A stretch of DNA of 13,426 nt. Origin: Acidobacteriota bacterium. Its GTDB lineage: Bacteria > Acidobacteriota > Terriglobia > UBA7540. The translations under genes were made by a program, and so were the position numbers. Below are positions 6,801-13,426 of this stretch, one piece after another. The stretch spans positions 634-14,059 of the forward strand of contig PLWR01000122.1 in the NCBI GenBank assembly GCA_003165615.1, in the 5' to 3' direction. The notes beneath the pieces are model-generated. The model was not told the DNA's origin. It did not search any database and worked only from the letters and a program-made list of their open reading frames with translations. Position 1 is the first letter of the stretch. Each line of letters begins with the position of its first letter.

Positions 6801-8141
6801 TCTGTACGCTTCGTCCAGCAATTCGATGACGTGCAGCACACGCCGTTGGCCGCCCTCGCGCTTTACTCCCGCGCGCAACTGCAACAGGCAGCCGGGATTG
6901 GCGGTTAGAACCAATTCCGCCCGGGTCTCAGCGATGCGGCGCATTTTGCCGGCGAGCAACCGTTCTGACATTTCATTGTGCACGACGTTGTAAACGCCGG
7001 CGCTGCCGCAGCAGATATCCGCTTCCTTCAGCTCGATCAGTTCCAGTCCCGGGATGGCCGCCAGCAGCTTGCGGGGCGCGGTCCGGATGCGCTGCGCATG
7101 TCCCAAATGGCAGGGATCCTGATAAGTCGCCCGGACTTTCATTGTTCCCAGTTTCCGGTTCAAGTCAATCCCCGCCAGGAATTCGGTGACATCGCGCAAC
7201 TTCGCCACAAAGGCCTTGGCCGGCTCGTGGAATTTCTTGTCCTCCTCCTCAAACAGGAGCGGATACTCCTTGAGAACGGAACCACAACCGGCGGCATTGG
7301 AAATGACGGCGTCAAATTCCCCCGCCAGAAATACCTCGATATTACGTTTCGCCAAATCGCGCGCGATGCCGCGAATGCCGGCGTGCACGTGCAATGCGCC
7401 ACAGCATCCCTGGTTTCGGGGAATCACCACTTCGCAGCCGTTCCTGGTGAGCACGCGCACCGTGGCATCATTCAGGCGGGCAAAGGACAGGTTGGCGATG
7501 CACCCTGCGAACAATGCCACTCGGTAACGTTGCTTCCCTTCCGCGGGAAACGTCTTGCCCAGGCTTTTGTAAAAAAACGGATCCTCCATGCGTGGGGCGA
7601 GTTGCGCCACTTGCTCCAGTCGGCCGGGAAGCAGCTTCAGCACCCGCGAAGAAAGCACCAGCCTTTCCAGTCCGGAGCGCTGATACAAGCGCAACAGTTT
7701 CCCCACGAATTGCAGCCGTCCGGGATGCGGCAGGATTTCGTAATAAAACAGTTTGCGCAGCAAAGTAGTAAGCGGCGGGCGATGGTAATGCTGCTCGATC
7801 TGCCCGCGCGCTACTTCCACCAGCTTCCCGTACTCGACCCCCGAAGGGCACGCCGTTTCACACGCGCGGCAGTCAAGGCACAGGTCGATGTGACGAACGA
7901 AACTTTCGCCCATCGCGAGGCGCCCTTTCTCCACCTGAATCATTTGGTAGATGCGGCCCCGCGGCGAATCCATTTCCAGTCCCAGCTCGCGGTACGTGGG
8001 GCAGGCGTTCAGACACAGGCCACAGTGGACGCAACGGGAATAGTCCACCCAGCGCGGCGCCTCGCCCGCGCCGTAGCCGGAGCGCTTCTCCGTCGCTTTT
8101 TCCGCCGTTGCGGAGTCTGCGTTTTTCAAGGGATCAATCAC
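6789..8141 (-). CDS. glcF: Glycolate oxidase iron-sulfur subunit GlcF
   Basis: GlcF is the electron-transfer subunit of the membrane-associated glycolate oxidase GlcDEF, passing electrons from the flavin subunits towards the quinone pool. The 450-aa product has two CxxCxxCxxxCP ferredoxin-type motifs (C37/C40/C43/C47 and C88/C91/C94/C98), each expected to bind a 4Fe-4S cluster. Two CCG domains follow (CCG at 246-248 and 377-379, with partners C214, C286, C344 and C418). It is somewhat longer than E. coli GlcF (about 407 aa). The start is GTG at 8141; an in-frame TGA immediately precedes it, so no upstream start is possible. A GGTGA lies 4 nt before the GTG. The REP pair sits just upstream, separating it from glcE by 80 bp. 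The stop falls inside heptamer array R2. D-lactate dehydrogenase partners have similar Fe-S subunits, so the substrate is not certain. Confidence 0.9.
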   Translation of the reverse strand: MIDPLKNADSATAEKATEKRSGYGAGEAPRWVDYSRCVHCGLCLNACPTYRELGLEMDSPRGRIYQMIQVEKGRLAMGESFVRHIDLCLDCRACETACPSGVEYGKLVEVARGQIEQHYHRPPLTTLLRKLFYYEILPHPGRLQFVGKLLRLYQRSGLERLVLSSRVLKLLPGRLEQVAQLAPRMEDPFFYKSLGKTFPAEGKQRYRVALFAGCIANLSFARLNDATVRVLTRNGCEVVIPRNQGCCGALHVHAGIRGIARDLAKRNIEVFLAGEFDAVISNAAGCGSVLKEYPLLFEEEDKKFHEPAKAFVAKLRDVTEFLAGIDLNRKLGTMKVRATYQDPCHLGHAQRIRTAPRKLLAAIPGLELIELKEADICCGSAGVYNVVHNEMSERLLAGKMRRIAETRAELVLTANPGCLLQLRAGVKREGGQRRVLHVIELLDEAYRIAD

Positions 8142-8150
8142 TCAATCACC

Positions 8151-8204
8151 GTAGCGCTGACCTTGAGGTCAGCACTCAAATGCCGACCTCAAGGTCGGCG
8201 CTAC
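8151..8204. repeat. BIME-like inverted pair of REP palindromes between glcE and glcF
   Basis: Unit A (8151-8176) is GTAGC then GCTGACCT-TG-AGGTCAGC, a perfect 8-bp stem. Unit B (8180-8204) is the same element reversed, GCCGACCT-CA-AGGTCGGC then GCTAC. The units are inverted about a short AT-rich centre (TCAAAT), and their outer GTAGCGC/GCGCTAC ends also match. This is the arrangement of bacterial interspersed mosaic elements. It occupies 54 of the 80 bp between glcE and glcF and ends 10 nt before the glcF start, so it could lower glcF expression relative to glcDE or stabilise the upstream message. Confidence 0.85.
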
Positions 8205-8221
8205 ATGCTTTCTCCAAACCT

Positions 8222-9568
8222 CTAAATGCCACCTACAAACCGCCCCGGCGACAGAACTTCCTGGGGGTCCCAGGCGGATTTCATCTTGCGCATGGCGGCA
8301 AGATCATCGCCACCCTTGCCCCAGACGTCCACACCGACCTTCAGGTCCGCCCGGCAATGTTCGATGACCAGCGAGCCCCTCAGGTCTGACGCCGCCTGGC
8401 GCAGGCGCGTCACCCAGCCCCCAATATTTGTGCTCAGCGTTTCCTGCAACGTACAGAGGTGGACAATTCCCACTCCCACCTGGGCGAAACTGGCCACCGC
8501 GATCCGCTCCGATTCGGCTTCCTGCTGCGCGCGGCTCAGAAATTCCTCGCTGGCCAGCAGCGGCAGCGCGGCCTTCAAAACGGTGGCGTCGCGGAATTTC
8601 GGTCGGATCCAATGAGCCAGGTTGGAAACCCGCTCCCACGCCGTCTCCGCATTCTCCCGTCGCCCCAACGTAGCACCTACCGCGGCGGCGAGCTGCCGGA
8701 GTTCCAACATGCAACGCTCAATGACCCGATGCGATCCTCCCAACTCAATCCACAATTCAGCCTCCGGCCGCTCCGGAGTCTGGATGGAATCCTCCAGCAG
8801 CGCGATTGCCTGCGCGTCGAGAAGCACCAGTCGCATGGCATCGAGGGGCGAGCGCAGGATGCTTCGGCGCAAGTCCCTGGCAATGCCCAGAGTGCCGGCC
8901 CGCATCGCAAATGTGGCGCGCTCCGGGGGCTTGGGGAAAAGCTTCAGGCAAGCCTCAACCATTACGCCCAGCGTCCCGAAGGAGCCCGTCAGTAGTTTCC
9001 CAAAATCATAGCCCGCGACGTTCTTCACGACTCTGCCACCCGTCTTGGCGATTTTTCCATCCGTGGTGGCAATTCGCAGTCCCAGAACCATGTCACGGGG
9101 GCCACCGAACCCCTGGCGCAGCGGGCCCGCCGCATTCGCCGCGATGATCCCACCGATGGTCGCATCCGCCCCGCCCCGGGGATCGAGTGGCAGCCACAGA
9201 CCGTTCCGCCCGACGAGGGTCTGGAACTCCCCGAAGGTCATTCCGGGCTCGACGCTGATTGTCAGGTCCGCAGGCTCATAATGGATGACGCGATTCAATG
9301 CCCGCAAAGAAAGTGCGACATCATAGCGCCGGGAGGGATTACCCATTGAAACTTTCGTGCCATTGCCGCGGGGGATGATCGCCAAATGATGCTCGCTCGA
9401 GTAATGCAGGACCGCAGCCACCTGTTCTGCCGTGGCCGGAGAGACGGCGCAATCCGGAACCTTGCCATCCACCGCCAGATCTGCGCAGGCGAGGGGGTCC
9501 ACCTGCACCCGCGACGGGCCCAGCAGCGCCGCCAAATCCGTCCGCACGGAATCTGCCGTCAGGGTCAC
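8222..9568 (-). CDS. glcE: Glycolate oxidase FAD-binding subunit GlcE
   Basis: GlcE is the second flavin-binding-type subunit of glycolate oxidase. I chose the GTG at 9568-9566 (448 aa). It overlaps the glcD TGA as GTGA, and GGGAGG lies about 6 nt upstream within the end of glcD, so translation is probably coupled. The frame is open further, to a GTG at 9610, but that adds only 14 low-complexity residues lying inside glcD. The N-terminal half is a PCMH-type FAD-binding domain: IPRGNGTKVSMG (about 65-76), TIGGIIAANAAGP (137-149), and VKNVAGYDFGKLLTGSFGTLG split around residues 181-201. The C-terminal half is the weakly conserved cap. E. coli GlcE is about 350 aa, so this one is roughly 100 residues longer. 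It acts with GlcD and GlcF encoded on either side. Confidence 0.9.
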   Translation of the reverse strand: MTLTADSVRTDLAALLGPSRVQVDPLACADLAVDGKVPDCAVSPATAEQVAAVLHYSSEHHLAIIPRGNGTKVSMGNPSRRYDVALSLRALNRVIHYEPADLTISVEPGMTFGEFQTLVGRNGLWLPLDPRGGADATIGGIIAANAAGPLRQGFGGPRDMVLGLRIATTDGKIAKTGGRVVKNVAGYDFGKLLTGSFGTLGVMVEACLKLFPKPPERATFAMRAGTLGIARDLRRSILRSPLDAMRLVLLDAQAIALLEDSIQTPERPEAELWIELGGSHRVIERCMLELRQLAAAVGATLGRRENAETAWERVSNLAHWIRPKFRDATVLKAALPLLASEEFLSRAQQEAESERIAVASFAQVGVGIVHLCTLQETLSTNIGGWVTRLRQAASDLRGSLVIEHCRADLKVGVDVWGKGGDDLAAMRKMKSAWDPQEVLSPGRFVGGI

Positions 9569-10992
9569 GCCGCGCCTCCCCCCAGCAATCCCCCGCGGAG
9601 TTCCCCGCACATTTTCCCGGTGGGAAGAAGCTTCCCAGGATTCAACCGTCCCTGAGGATTGAACAAGTTTTTGATTCGGCCCATCAACTCCAAATCGACC
9701 TCCGAAAAAATAAGCGGCATGAGATCGCTTTTTTCCAAGCCCACGCCGTGCTCACCGGTTATCGAACCGCCCATTTCCACGCACCGCATGATAATTTCTT
9801 TAGCCGCCTTCACCACCAGCGCGGTCTGCTCCCGATTGCGCTCGTCATACAGGATGAGCGGATGTAAGTTTCCGTCCCCGGCGTGAAAGATGTTGCCAAT
9901 GTGCAGGTCATATTTCTTTTCCAGGCTGCCAATGAAGTCCAGCATTTCCGGCAAGCGAGTGCGCGGGATGACGCCGTCCTGGACGTAGAAGTTGGGGGTG
10001 ATGCGACCGAGAGCGCCGAAGGCCGTCTTTCTTCCCTTCCACAAAAGGTCGCGCTCCTCCGCCGATTTCGCCCGCCGAACCTCACGCGCCAGGTTTTCCC
10101 GGCAAACGGCCTCGATCTCGTCCGCGTGCTCTTCCACGGCTTCCCTGAGGCCTTCAACTTCGATCAGCAAGACTGCAGCGCAATCCTTGGGGTAACCGGC
10201 GTGCACGGCATCCTCCACGGCGCGCAGACAAAAGCCATCCATCATTTCCAACGCCGCCGGCGTGATACGCCGCGCCGTGATGGCTGCCACCGTGCGCGTG
10301 GCGCCCACCACCTCATTGTAGATCGCCAGCAGCGTCTTGACCGCCTCGGGCTTGCGAGACAATCGGACGGTGGCTTCCGTGACGATGCCGAGCGTGCCCT
10401 CGGAACCCACAAAGAGCCCCGAAAGATCGTAGCCCGGCTGGTCCCAATGGCTGGCTCCCGTGTGAATCACCTCGCCATCGGGCAGAACCACTTCCAGCCC
10501 CAGGACGTGGTTGGTGGTGACTCCATAAGCCAGGGTATGGGGGCCGCCGGAATTCTCCGCCACATTGCCGCCGATAGTGCAGGCCTTTTGGCTGGAGGGG
10601 TCAGGCGCGTAATAATAACCGTCATCCGCCACGGCCATCGAAAGGTCGAGATTCACCACGCCGGGCTGCACCCGCGCCCGCTGGTTTTCCAAATCAATTT
10701 CCAGAATCTGCTTCATGCGCGAAAAACCCAGCAGGATGCCGCCTTCTGTCGCCACTGAACCGCCGCTGAGTCCCGTGCCTGCCCCGCGCGCCACGAGAGG
10801 GAGATTGTGCCGCAACGCCAACTGGGCAATCTGCACAACGTGCTCCGTCTTACGGGGAAAAACCACGACGTCCGGTTGCCGCATGGAAGAAAGCGCGTCG
10901 TACTCGTAGAGCATCAAGTCTTCCTCGCGCCACAAGACGCCGTCCTCGCCCACGATCCTGGCAAGTTCTTTGGATAGCCCTTTAGATTTCAT
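9565..10992 (-). CDS. glcD: Glycolate oxidase catalytic FAD subunit GlcD
   Basis: GlcD oxidises glycolate to glyoxylate (D-lactate to pyruvate in close relatives) with FAD. The 475-aa protein (E. coli 499) has the full family signature: RGAGTGLSGG (69-78) and IGGNVAENSGG (140-150) in the PCMH FAD domain, GLFVGSEGTLGIVTE (192-206), and in the C-terminal oxidase domain the metal/substrate motif HAGDGNLHP (370-378), GEHGVG (413-418) and FNPQGRLNPGK (444-454). The ATG start has no good Shine-Dalgarno; its 5' flank (10997-11016) instead resembles a tRNA 3' end. It is first in the glcDEF operon, about 95 nt after a sigma70-like promoter, and overlaps glcE by 4 bp. No lctP/glcA permease or GlcC-type regulator lies in the window. 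FAD-linked D-lactate dehydrogenase is the main alternative, but adjacent GlcE and GlcF favour glycolate oxidase. Confidence 0.93.
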   Translation of the reverse strand: MKSKGLSKELARIVGEDGVLWREEDLMLYEYDALSSMRQPDVVVFPRKTEHVVQIAQLALRHNLPLVARGAGTGLSGGSVATEGGILLGFSRMKQILEIDLENQRARVQPGVVNLDLSMAVADDGYYYAPDPSSQKACTIGGNVAENSGGPHTLAYGVTTNHVLGLEVVLPDGEVIHTGASHWDQPGYDLSGLFVGSEGTLGIVTEATVRLSRKPEAVKTLLAIYNEVVGATRTVAAITARRITPAALEMMDGFCLRAVEDAVHAGYPKDCAAVLLIEVEGLREAVEEHADEIEAVCRENLAREVRRAKSAEERDLLWKGRKTAFGALGRITPNFYVQDGVIPRTRLPEMLDFIGSLEKKYDLHIGNIFHAGDGNLHPLILYDERNREQTALVVKAAKEIIMRCVEMGGSITGEHGVGLEKSDLMPLIFSEVDLELMGRIKNLFNPQGRLNPGKLLPTGKMCGELRGGLLGGGAA

Positions 10993-11093
10993 AGCGATGC
11001 CCGAGGGACTCGAACCAACGCGGGGAGAGGAAAGACAAGCCGGATAAAAATGCTGGAACCGTAGCCAACTCCGCCCCCAAAACCCTCCCGCGA

Positions 11094-11122
11094 AGTATAT
11101 ATCCCCCCTTGGGAACGGTCAA
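11094..11122 (-). promoter_or_regulatory. Sigma70-like promoter of the glc operon
   Basis: On the minus strand: -35 TTGACC (11117-11122), a spacer of exactly 17 bp, -10 TATACT (11094-11099). Each hexamer matches 5 of 6 consensus bases. Transcription would start near 11087, giving a leader of about 95 nt before the glcD ATG. No operator dyad is obvious at the promoter. Confidence 0.6.
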
Positions 11123-11555
11123 CGCGCGGTCGGCAACAAATCCACCACATGGCGAAGCCTTAGGTCAAGGCAGGCTGCCCGGGCGGGCTGCACTCCCAGA
11201 CCGGCAATGATAAATCCCGGCTGAGTGCATGTCCTTGACGGAAAGTTAACATTCCCCTTACAAAGACAGGGAACTTATTGTGCGAGTCATTCGTATAGCT
11301 GAATGAACGTGGAAACAGCGGGTGCCGATATACAAAGCAGAGGCTGAGTGGCGAACAAACAAGATTCGGGTTGCTCAACTTCTGCGAGACTTGCAAGATT
11401 GTAAAGTTAGAAAAAGCGCGGCGGCTTACCAAAAGTTCTGTTCTGCGTCGAAGAGGGAGACGTCAATTCGGACCGGCGGGCGTTCCGGTCGGTTACAGAT
11501 CGAGGATCGCCAGAATCAACACCCAGGGCAACCACCAACTTCGAGGAGGATGGAA
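11123..11555. other. Divergent intergenic region, no gene seen
   Basis: This lies between the glc promoter and the first tandem secreted-protein gene. Open frames here (including the upstream extension of the 11556 frame back to 11322) do not look like protein. It contains a hairpin GACCGG-8 nt-CCGGTC at 11471-11490 and a weak promoter candidate at 11235-11264. The last 60 bp before 11556 are recognisably related to those before 12264, so the duplication included some upstream sequence. Confidence 0.6.
11235..11264 (+). promoter_or_regulatory. Weak promoter candidate for the first tandem gene
   Basis: TTGACG (11235-11240, 5 of 6 consensus) is followed after 18 bp by TACAAA (11259-11264, 4 of 6). 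If used, the leader would be almost 290 nt, which makes it doubtful; a closer promoter was not found. Confidence 0.25.
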
Positions 11556-11912
11556 ATGAGATTGAGGAAAACTTTGAGTGCCACGATTGTTGCGATGGCT
11601 TTCTTTGTCGCGGTAAGCGCCGCGGCCAAACCGAAGGATTCGAAAGATGTGCTCCTTCATTACGATGCCACGGTAGCTGGATCACACCTGGCAAGTGGCG
11701 ATTACAACGTCACGTGGGAGGCCCACAGCCCCGCGGCAATGGTTTCCTTCCTGCAAAAGGGCAAGGTTGTGGTGACCGCCGAAGGGACCGTGGTGGATCG
11801 GGGAACAAAGTACCAGTCCAATCAGGTCGTATACACCGCGGATTCGAGTGGCGCCCGTGAAATCCAGGAAATCCGCTTCCGGGGATCGAGCGAAGTCATT
11901 GTATTCAAATAG
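11556..11912 (+). CDS. Small secreted protein, tandem paralog 1
   Basis: This 118-aa exported protein has no function I recognise. The ATG at 11556 lies 6 nt after AGGAGG (11544-11549); the ATG at 11550 abuts that site and is less likely. The signal peptide MRLRKT plus a hydrophobic core ends near SAAA (residue 24). The mature part of about 94 residues appears to be all beta: VLLHYDATVAG, LASGDYNVTW (45-54), KVVVTAEGTVV (70-80), then IQEIRFRG and SSEVIVF at the C-terminus. By eye 87 of 118 residues are identical to the next gene, and it is distantly related to the protein at 3743. A role in the periplasm or at the surface is inferred from the signal only. Confidence 0.85.
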   Translation: MRLRKTLSATIVAMAFFVAVSAAAKPKDSKDVLLHYDATVAGSHLASGDYNVTWEAHSPAAMVSFLQKGKVVVTAEGTVVDRGTKYQSNQVVYTADSSGAREIQEIRFRGSSEVIVFK

Positions 11913-12263
11913 CCGCACCCGTGCCGTTCCCACTGCCTGGGTCATGTCTTTGTCCTCAGAGGGAGTTCATCCTCAGGCGCTGCTCTGCCAGGGCGGAAGT
12001 TGAATTGGGTAATGGGGTTAGAACGGCACTTGCTGCTGACGCAGGGCCTGCAAGAGTTCGTTGGGCCTGCGGATGCAGTTGAGACTGGCGCCCCTGGAAG
12101 GCAATGCGGCTCGCGGAATTTGACTCGCGTCAATAAATCAAAGATATGTTCGGAGTCCTTGAGGCTAGGAGTATCGGCAATGGAACAAAATATCTTGACT
12201 TCAGAGTCGACCTCCGCCAAAATCACCTTTCGGGGCAAACCACAACCTAAAAGGAGAATCCAG
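11913..12263. other. Intergenic region between the tandem paralogs, no gene seen
   Basis: I see no convincing coding sequence in these 351 nt and no clear intrinsic terminator after the first paralog. The only candidate signals are the promoter at 12195-12223 and the ribosome binding site AAGGAG at 12251-12256. Confidence 0.6.
12195..12223 (+). promoter_or_regulatory. Promoter candidate for tandem paralog 2
   Basis: TTGACT (12195-12200, 5 of 6) is spaced 17 bp from CAAAAT (12218-12223, 4 of 6). A start near 12230 would give a leader of about 35 nt ending at the AAGGAG site. The equivalent place before paralog 1 keeps the -10-like CAGAAT but not the -35, so the two copies may be driven differently. 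Confidence 0.35.
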
Positions 12264-12620
12264 ATGAGATTGAGCAAAACTCTGTGTACCACGATTGTCG
12301 CGATGGCCATCTTTATCGCGGTCAGCGCCGCGGCCAAATCGAAGGATTACAGAACGGTGCTCCTTCATTATGATGCCACGGTCGCCGGATCACACCTGGC
12401 GAGTGGCGATTACAACGTCCAATGGGAAAACCACAATCCCGCGGCCACGATTTCCTTCCTACATGGAAGCAAAGTTGTGGCAACCGTCGAAGGGAAAGTT
12501 GTGGATCATGGGACAAAGTATCGGTCCAATGAAGTCGTCTACAGCGCCGGCGCCAATGGCGCGCGTGCGATCCAGGAAATCCGCTTTAGGGGATTGAGCG
12601 AAGTTATCGAATTCGAATAG
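12264..12620 (+). CDS. Small secreted protein, tandem paralog 2
   Basis: This 118-aa protein is exactly the length of its upstream paralog, with the same architecture: signal peptide ending near SAAA (residue 24), then VLLHYDATVAG, LASGDYNVQW, KVVATVEGKVV, IQEIRFRG and a C-terminal SEVIEF. The start is fixed by AAGGAG at 12251-12256, 7 nt before the ATG. Substitutions against paralog 1 are spread along the protein, and the central segment GSHLASGDYNV is unchanged, which suggests both copies are under selection. KVVATVEGKVV is closer to the protein at 3743 (KVVATIEAKVV) than the paralog 1 sequence is. The function is unknown; the protein is exported. Confidence 0.85.
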   Translation: MRLSKTLCTTIVAMAIFIAVSAAAKSKDYRTVLLHYDATVAGSHLASGDYNVQWENHNPAATISFLHGSKVVATVEGKVVDHGTKYRSNEVVYSAGANGARAIQEIRFRGLSEVIEFE

Positions 12621-12631
12621 TAGCACGCTCG

Positions 12632-12770
12632 GGGTTCGGGATACGTGGTCCGGGACTCGGGACTCGCTTTTAGAATCAGGGCACGTTTTGGGGATTCGAA
12701 GACGCCCTTCTGACTCCAGGAATCGGAGATTTGGATGACACCCGTACCCCGTGTCCCGAAACCCGAGTCC
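12632..12770. repeat. Inverted pair of heptamer arrays (GGNNNCG family)
   Basis: Positions 12632-12666 are five heptamers (GGGTTCG, GGATACG, TGGTCCG, GGACTCG, GGACTCG). Positions 12743-12770 are four heptamers of the complementary form CGNNNCC (CGTACCC, CGTGTCC, CGAAACC, CGAGTCC). The arms could pair imperfectly around a 76-nt centre in which I see no gene. The element fills most of the gap between paralog 2 and the rhomboid gene. Confidence 0.75.
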
Positions 12771-12779
12771 ATGCTTTTC

Positions 12780-12805
12780 CCGTGGGCAAGCGCAGTCTCC
12801 CACGG
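12780..12805 (+). other. Hairpin before the rhomboid start codon
   Basis: CCGTGGG (12780-12786) and CCCACGG (12799-12805) form a perfect 7-bp stem with a 12-nt loop. It ends 14 nt before the rhomboid ATG, where no clear Shine-Dalgarno is present. It lacks a T-run, so it is probably not a terminator. A role in translation initiation is possible but speculative. Confidence 0.35.
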
Positions 12806-12819
12806 TAAAATGCTATTGC

Positions 12820-13426
12820 ATGGTTCCCATTCCCCTGACCGACCACATTCGACGGCGCACCTTCTGGACATTTACGTTACTCTTGATCGTCACAAACTTT
12901 TGGGCTTTCTTCATTGAGCTTTCTCTCGGCCCGCACTTGAACCGCTTTATCCTGCTAAACGGTTTGATTCCTGCCCGCTATTCCCCTGCCACCTTTTTCG
13001 ACATTCCGGCAAGATTCACCATGGCTCCCATTTTTGTTTCCATGTTTCTGCACGGCGGATGGCTACACCTGCTGGGAAACATGCTCTTTCTCTTCGTGTT
13101 CGGGCGCAGCATTGAAGACCGTTTCGGCCACTTCCATTTCCTGCTGCTCTACCTGGTTTCCGGGGTCGCAGCCGCGGTAGTCCAAATCATCGTCAGCCCC
13201 GGATCCCGCGTCCCCACCATAGGTGCCAGCGGCGCCATCGCCGGGGTGCTGGGCGCGTATTTTATTTGTTACCCCGGAGCCCGCATCACCACGCTCATCC
13301 CGCTTTTCATTTTCTTCTGGACGGTTCAGGTCCCTGCCCTCCTGCTTCTTGGCTACTGGTTCTTGATTCAGTTTGTCGCGGGATTCCAGATGCTTTCGAT
13401 CCAAACCGCCACGGCCGGCGGCGTCG
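12820..13426 (+). CDS. Rhomboid-family intramembrane serine protease (partial, cut by window end)
   Basis: Rhomboids cleave transmembrane substrates within the inner membrane. The first 202 residues are present and the frame is still open at the right edge. The ATG at 12820 gives MVPIPLTDHIRRR, an opening common in this family, although the ribosome binding site is weak. Several hydrophobic segments are visible (about 15-35, 70-97, 105-126, 134-150, 158-190). HGGWLHLLGN (78-87) matches the conserved HxxxN element (H83, N87), which helps form the oxyanion hole in GlpG. PTIGASGAIAGVLG (132-145) holds the nucleophile in GASG (S137). The catalytic histidine, expected in a later helix, lies at or beyond the right edge, so activity cannot be judged. 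The segment between the GASG helix and the end has an extra hydrophobic stretch (FFWTVQVPALLLLGYWF), usual in the bacterial type. Confidence 0.88.
   Translation, partial: MVPIPLTDHIRRRTFWTFTLLLIVTNFWAFFIELSLGPHLNRFILLNGLIPARYSPATFFDIPARFTMAPIFVSMFLHGGWLHLLGNMLFLFVFGRSIEDRFGHFHFLLLYLVSGVAAAVVQIIVSPGSRVPTIGASGAIAGVLGAYFICYPGARITTLIPLFIFFWTVQVPALLLLGYWFLIQFVAGFQMLSIQTATAGGV

Noticed and set aside
6978..8225. A 415-codon open frame on the plus strand opposite glcF
   Set aside because: It is fully antisense to glcF, which has complete iron-sulfur motifs. The translation is rich in Gln, His and Arg with no domain, as expected from antisense frames in GC-rich genes, and it even runs through the REP pair.
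9569..9610. Upstream GTG 9610 as the glcE start
   Set aside because: It would overlap glcD by 46 bp and adds Gly/Arg-rich residues, whereas GTG 9568 overlaps the glcD stop as GTGA and has GGGAGG at good spacing.
9883..10758. A 291-codon plus-strand frame opposite glcD
   Set aside because: It is antisense to the conserved glcD motifs and has no ribosome binding site or recognisable pattern.
11322..11555. Upstream extension of the first tandem paralog
   Set aside because: The extra residues are not protein-like, and the AGGAGG plus signal peptide mark the start at 11556. The same applies to the 12000-12263 extension of the second paralog.
13063..13404. A minus-strand frame of 113 codons at the right edge
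   Set aside because: It is antisense to the rhomboid gene, whose HxxxN and GASG motifs are clear.

Overview
The window most likely comes from an acidobacterium (Acidobacteriota). This is inferred from a very large outer-membrane receptor with a carboxypeptidase-regulatory-like N-terminal domain, a class found in many copies in that phylum, together with moderately high GC and intergenic repeats. No rRNA or complete tRNA is present to confirm it. I see no CRISPR array, phage, toxin-antitoxin pair or recognisable defence island. Most of the window is ordinary metabolic and cell-envelope sequence; the unusual part is the repeats between genes.

Layout. Positions 1-254 hold a heptamer repeat and the 5' flank of a TonB-dependent-receptor-like gene (255-3647, +). 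A small secreted protein (3743-4144, +) follows and ends at a good hairpin terminator. A small zinc-ribbon-like CxxCxGxG protein (4262-4471, +) overlaps convergently the 3' end of acsA (acetyl-CoA synthetase, 4401-6146, -). Upstream of acsA lies an AT-richer hypothetical gene (6251-6691, -) set between two inverted heptamer arrays. A glycolate/D-lactate oxidase operon glcD-glcE-glcF comes next (10992 down to 6789, -), with a palindromic REP pair between glcE and glcF and a sigma70-like promoter at 11094-11122. Two tandem paralogous secreted proteins (11556-11912 and 12264-12620, +) are distant relatives of the one at 3743. The window ends inside a rhomboid-type intramembrane protease (12820 onward, +).

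How the genes may work together. GlcDEF oxidises glycolate (or D-lactate) at the membrane, and AcsA activates acetate to acetyl-CoA. All lie on the minus strand, which suggests a region for using two- and three-carbon acids, although repeats and an apparently inserted gene interrupt the transcription unit. The receptor and the three small exported proteins are envelope-associated and have no demonstrable link to the oxidase.

The points most worth a second look are (1) three unrelated heptamer-repeat families, each in inverted pairs, one pair bracketing the compositionally different hypothetical gene; (2) three copies of a GTAGCGC-type palindromic repeat; and (3) the tandem family of small exported beta-rich proteins.
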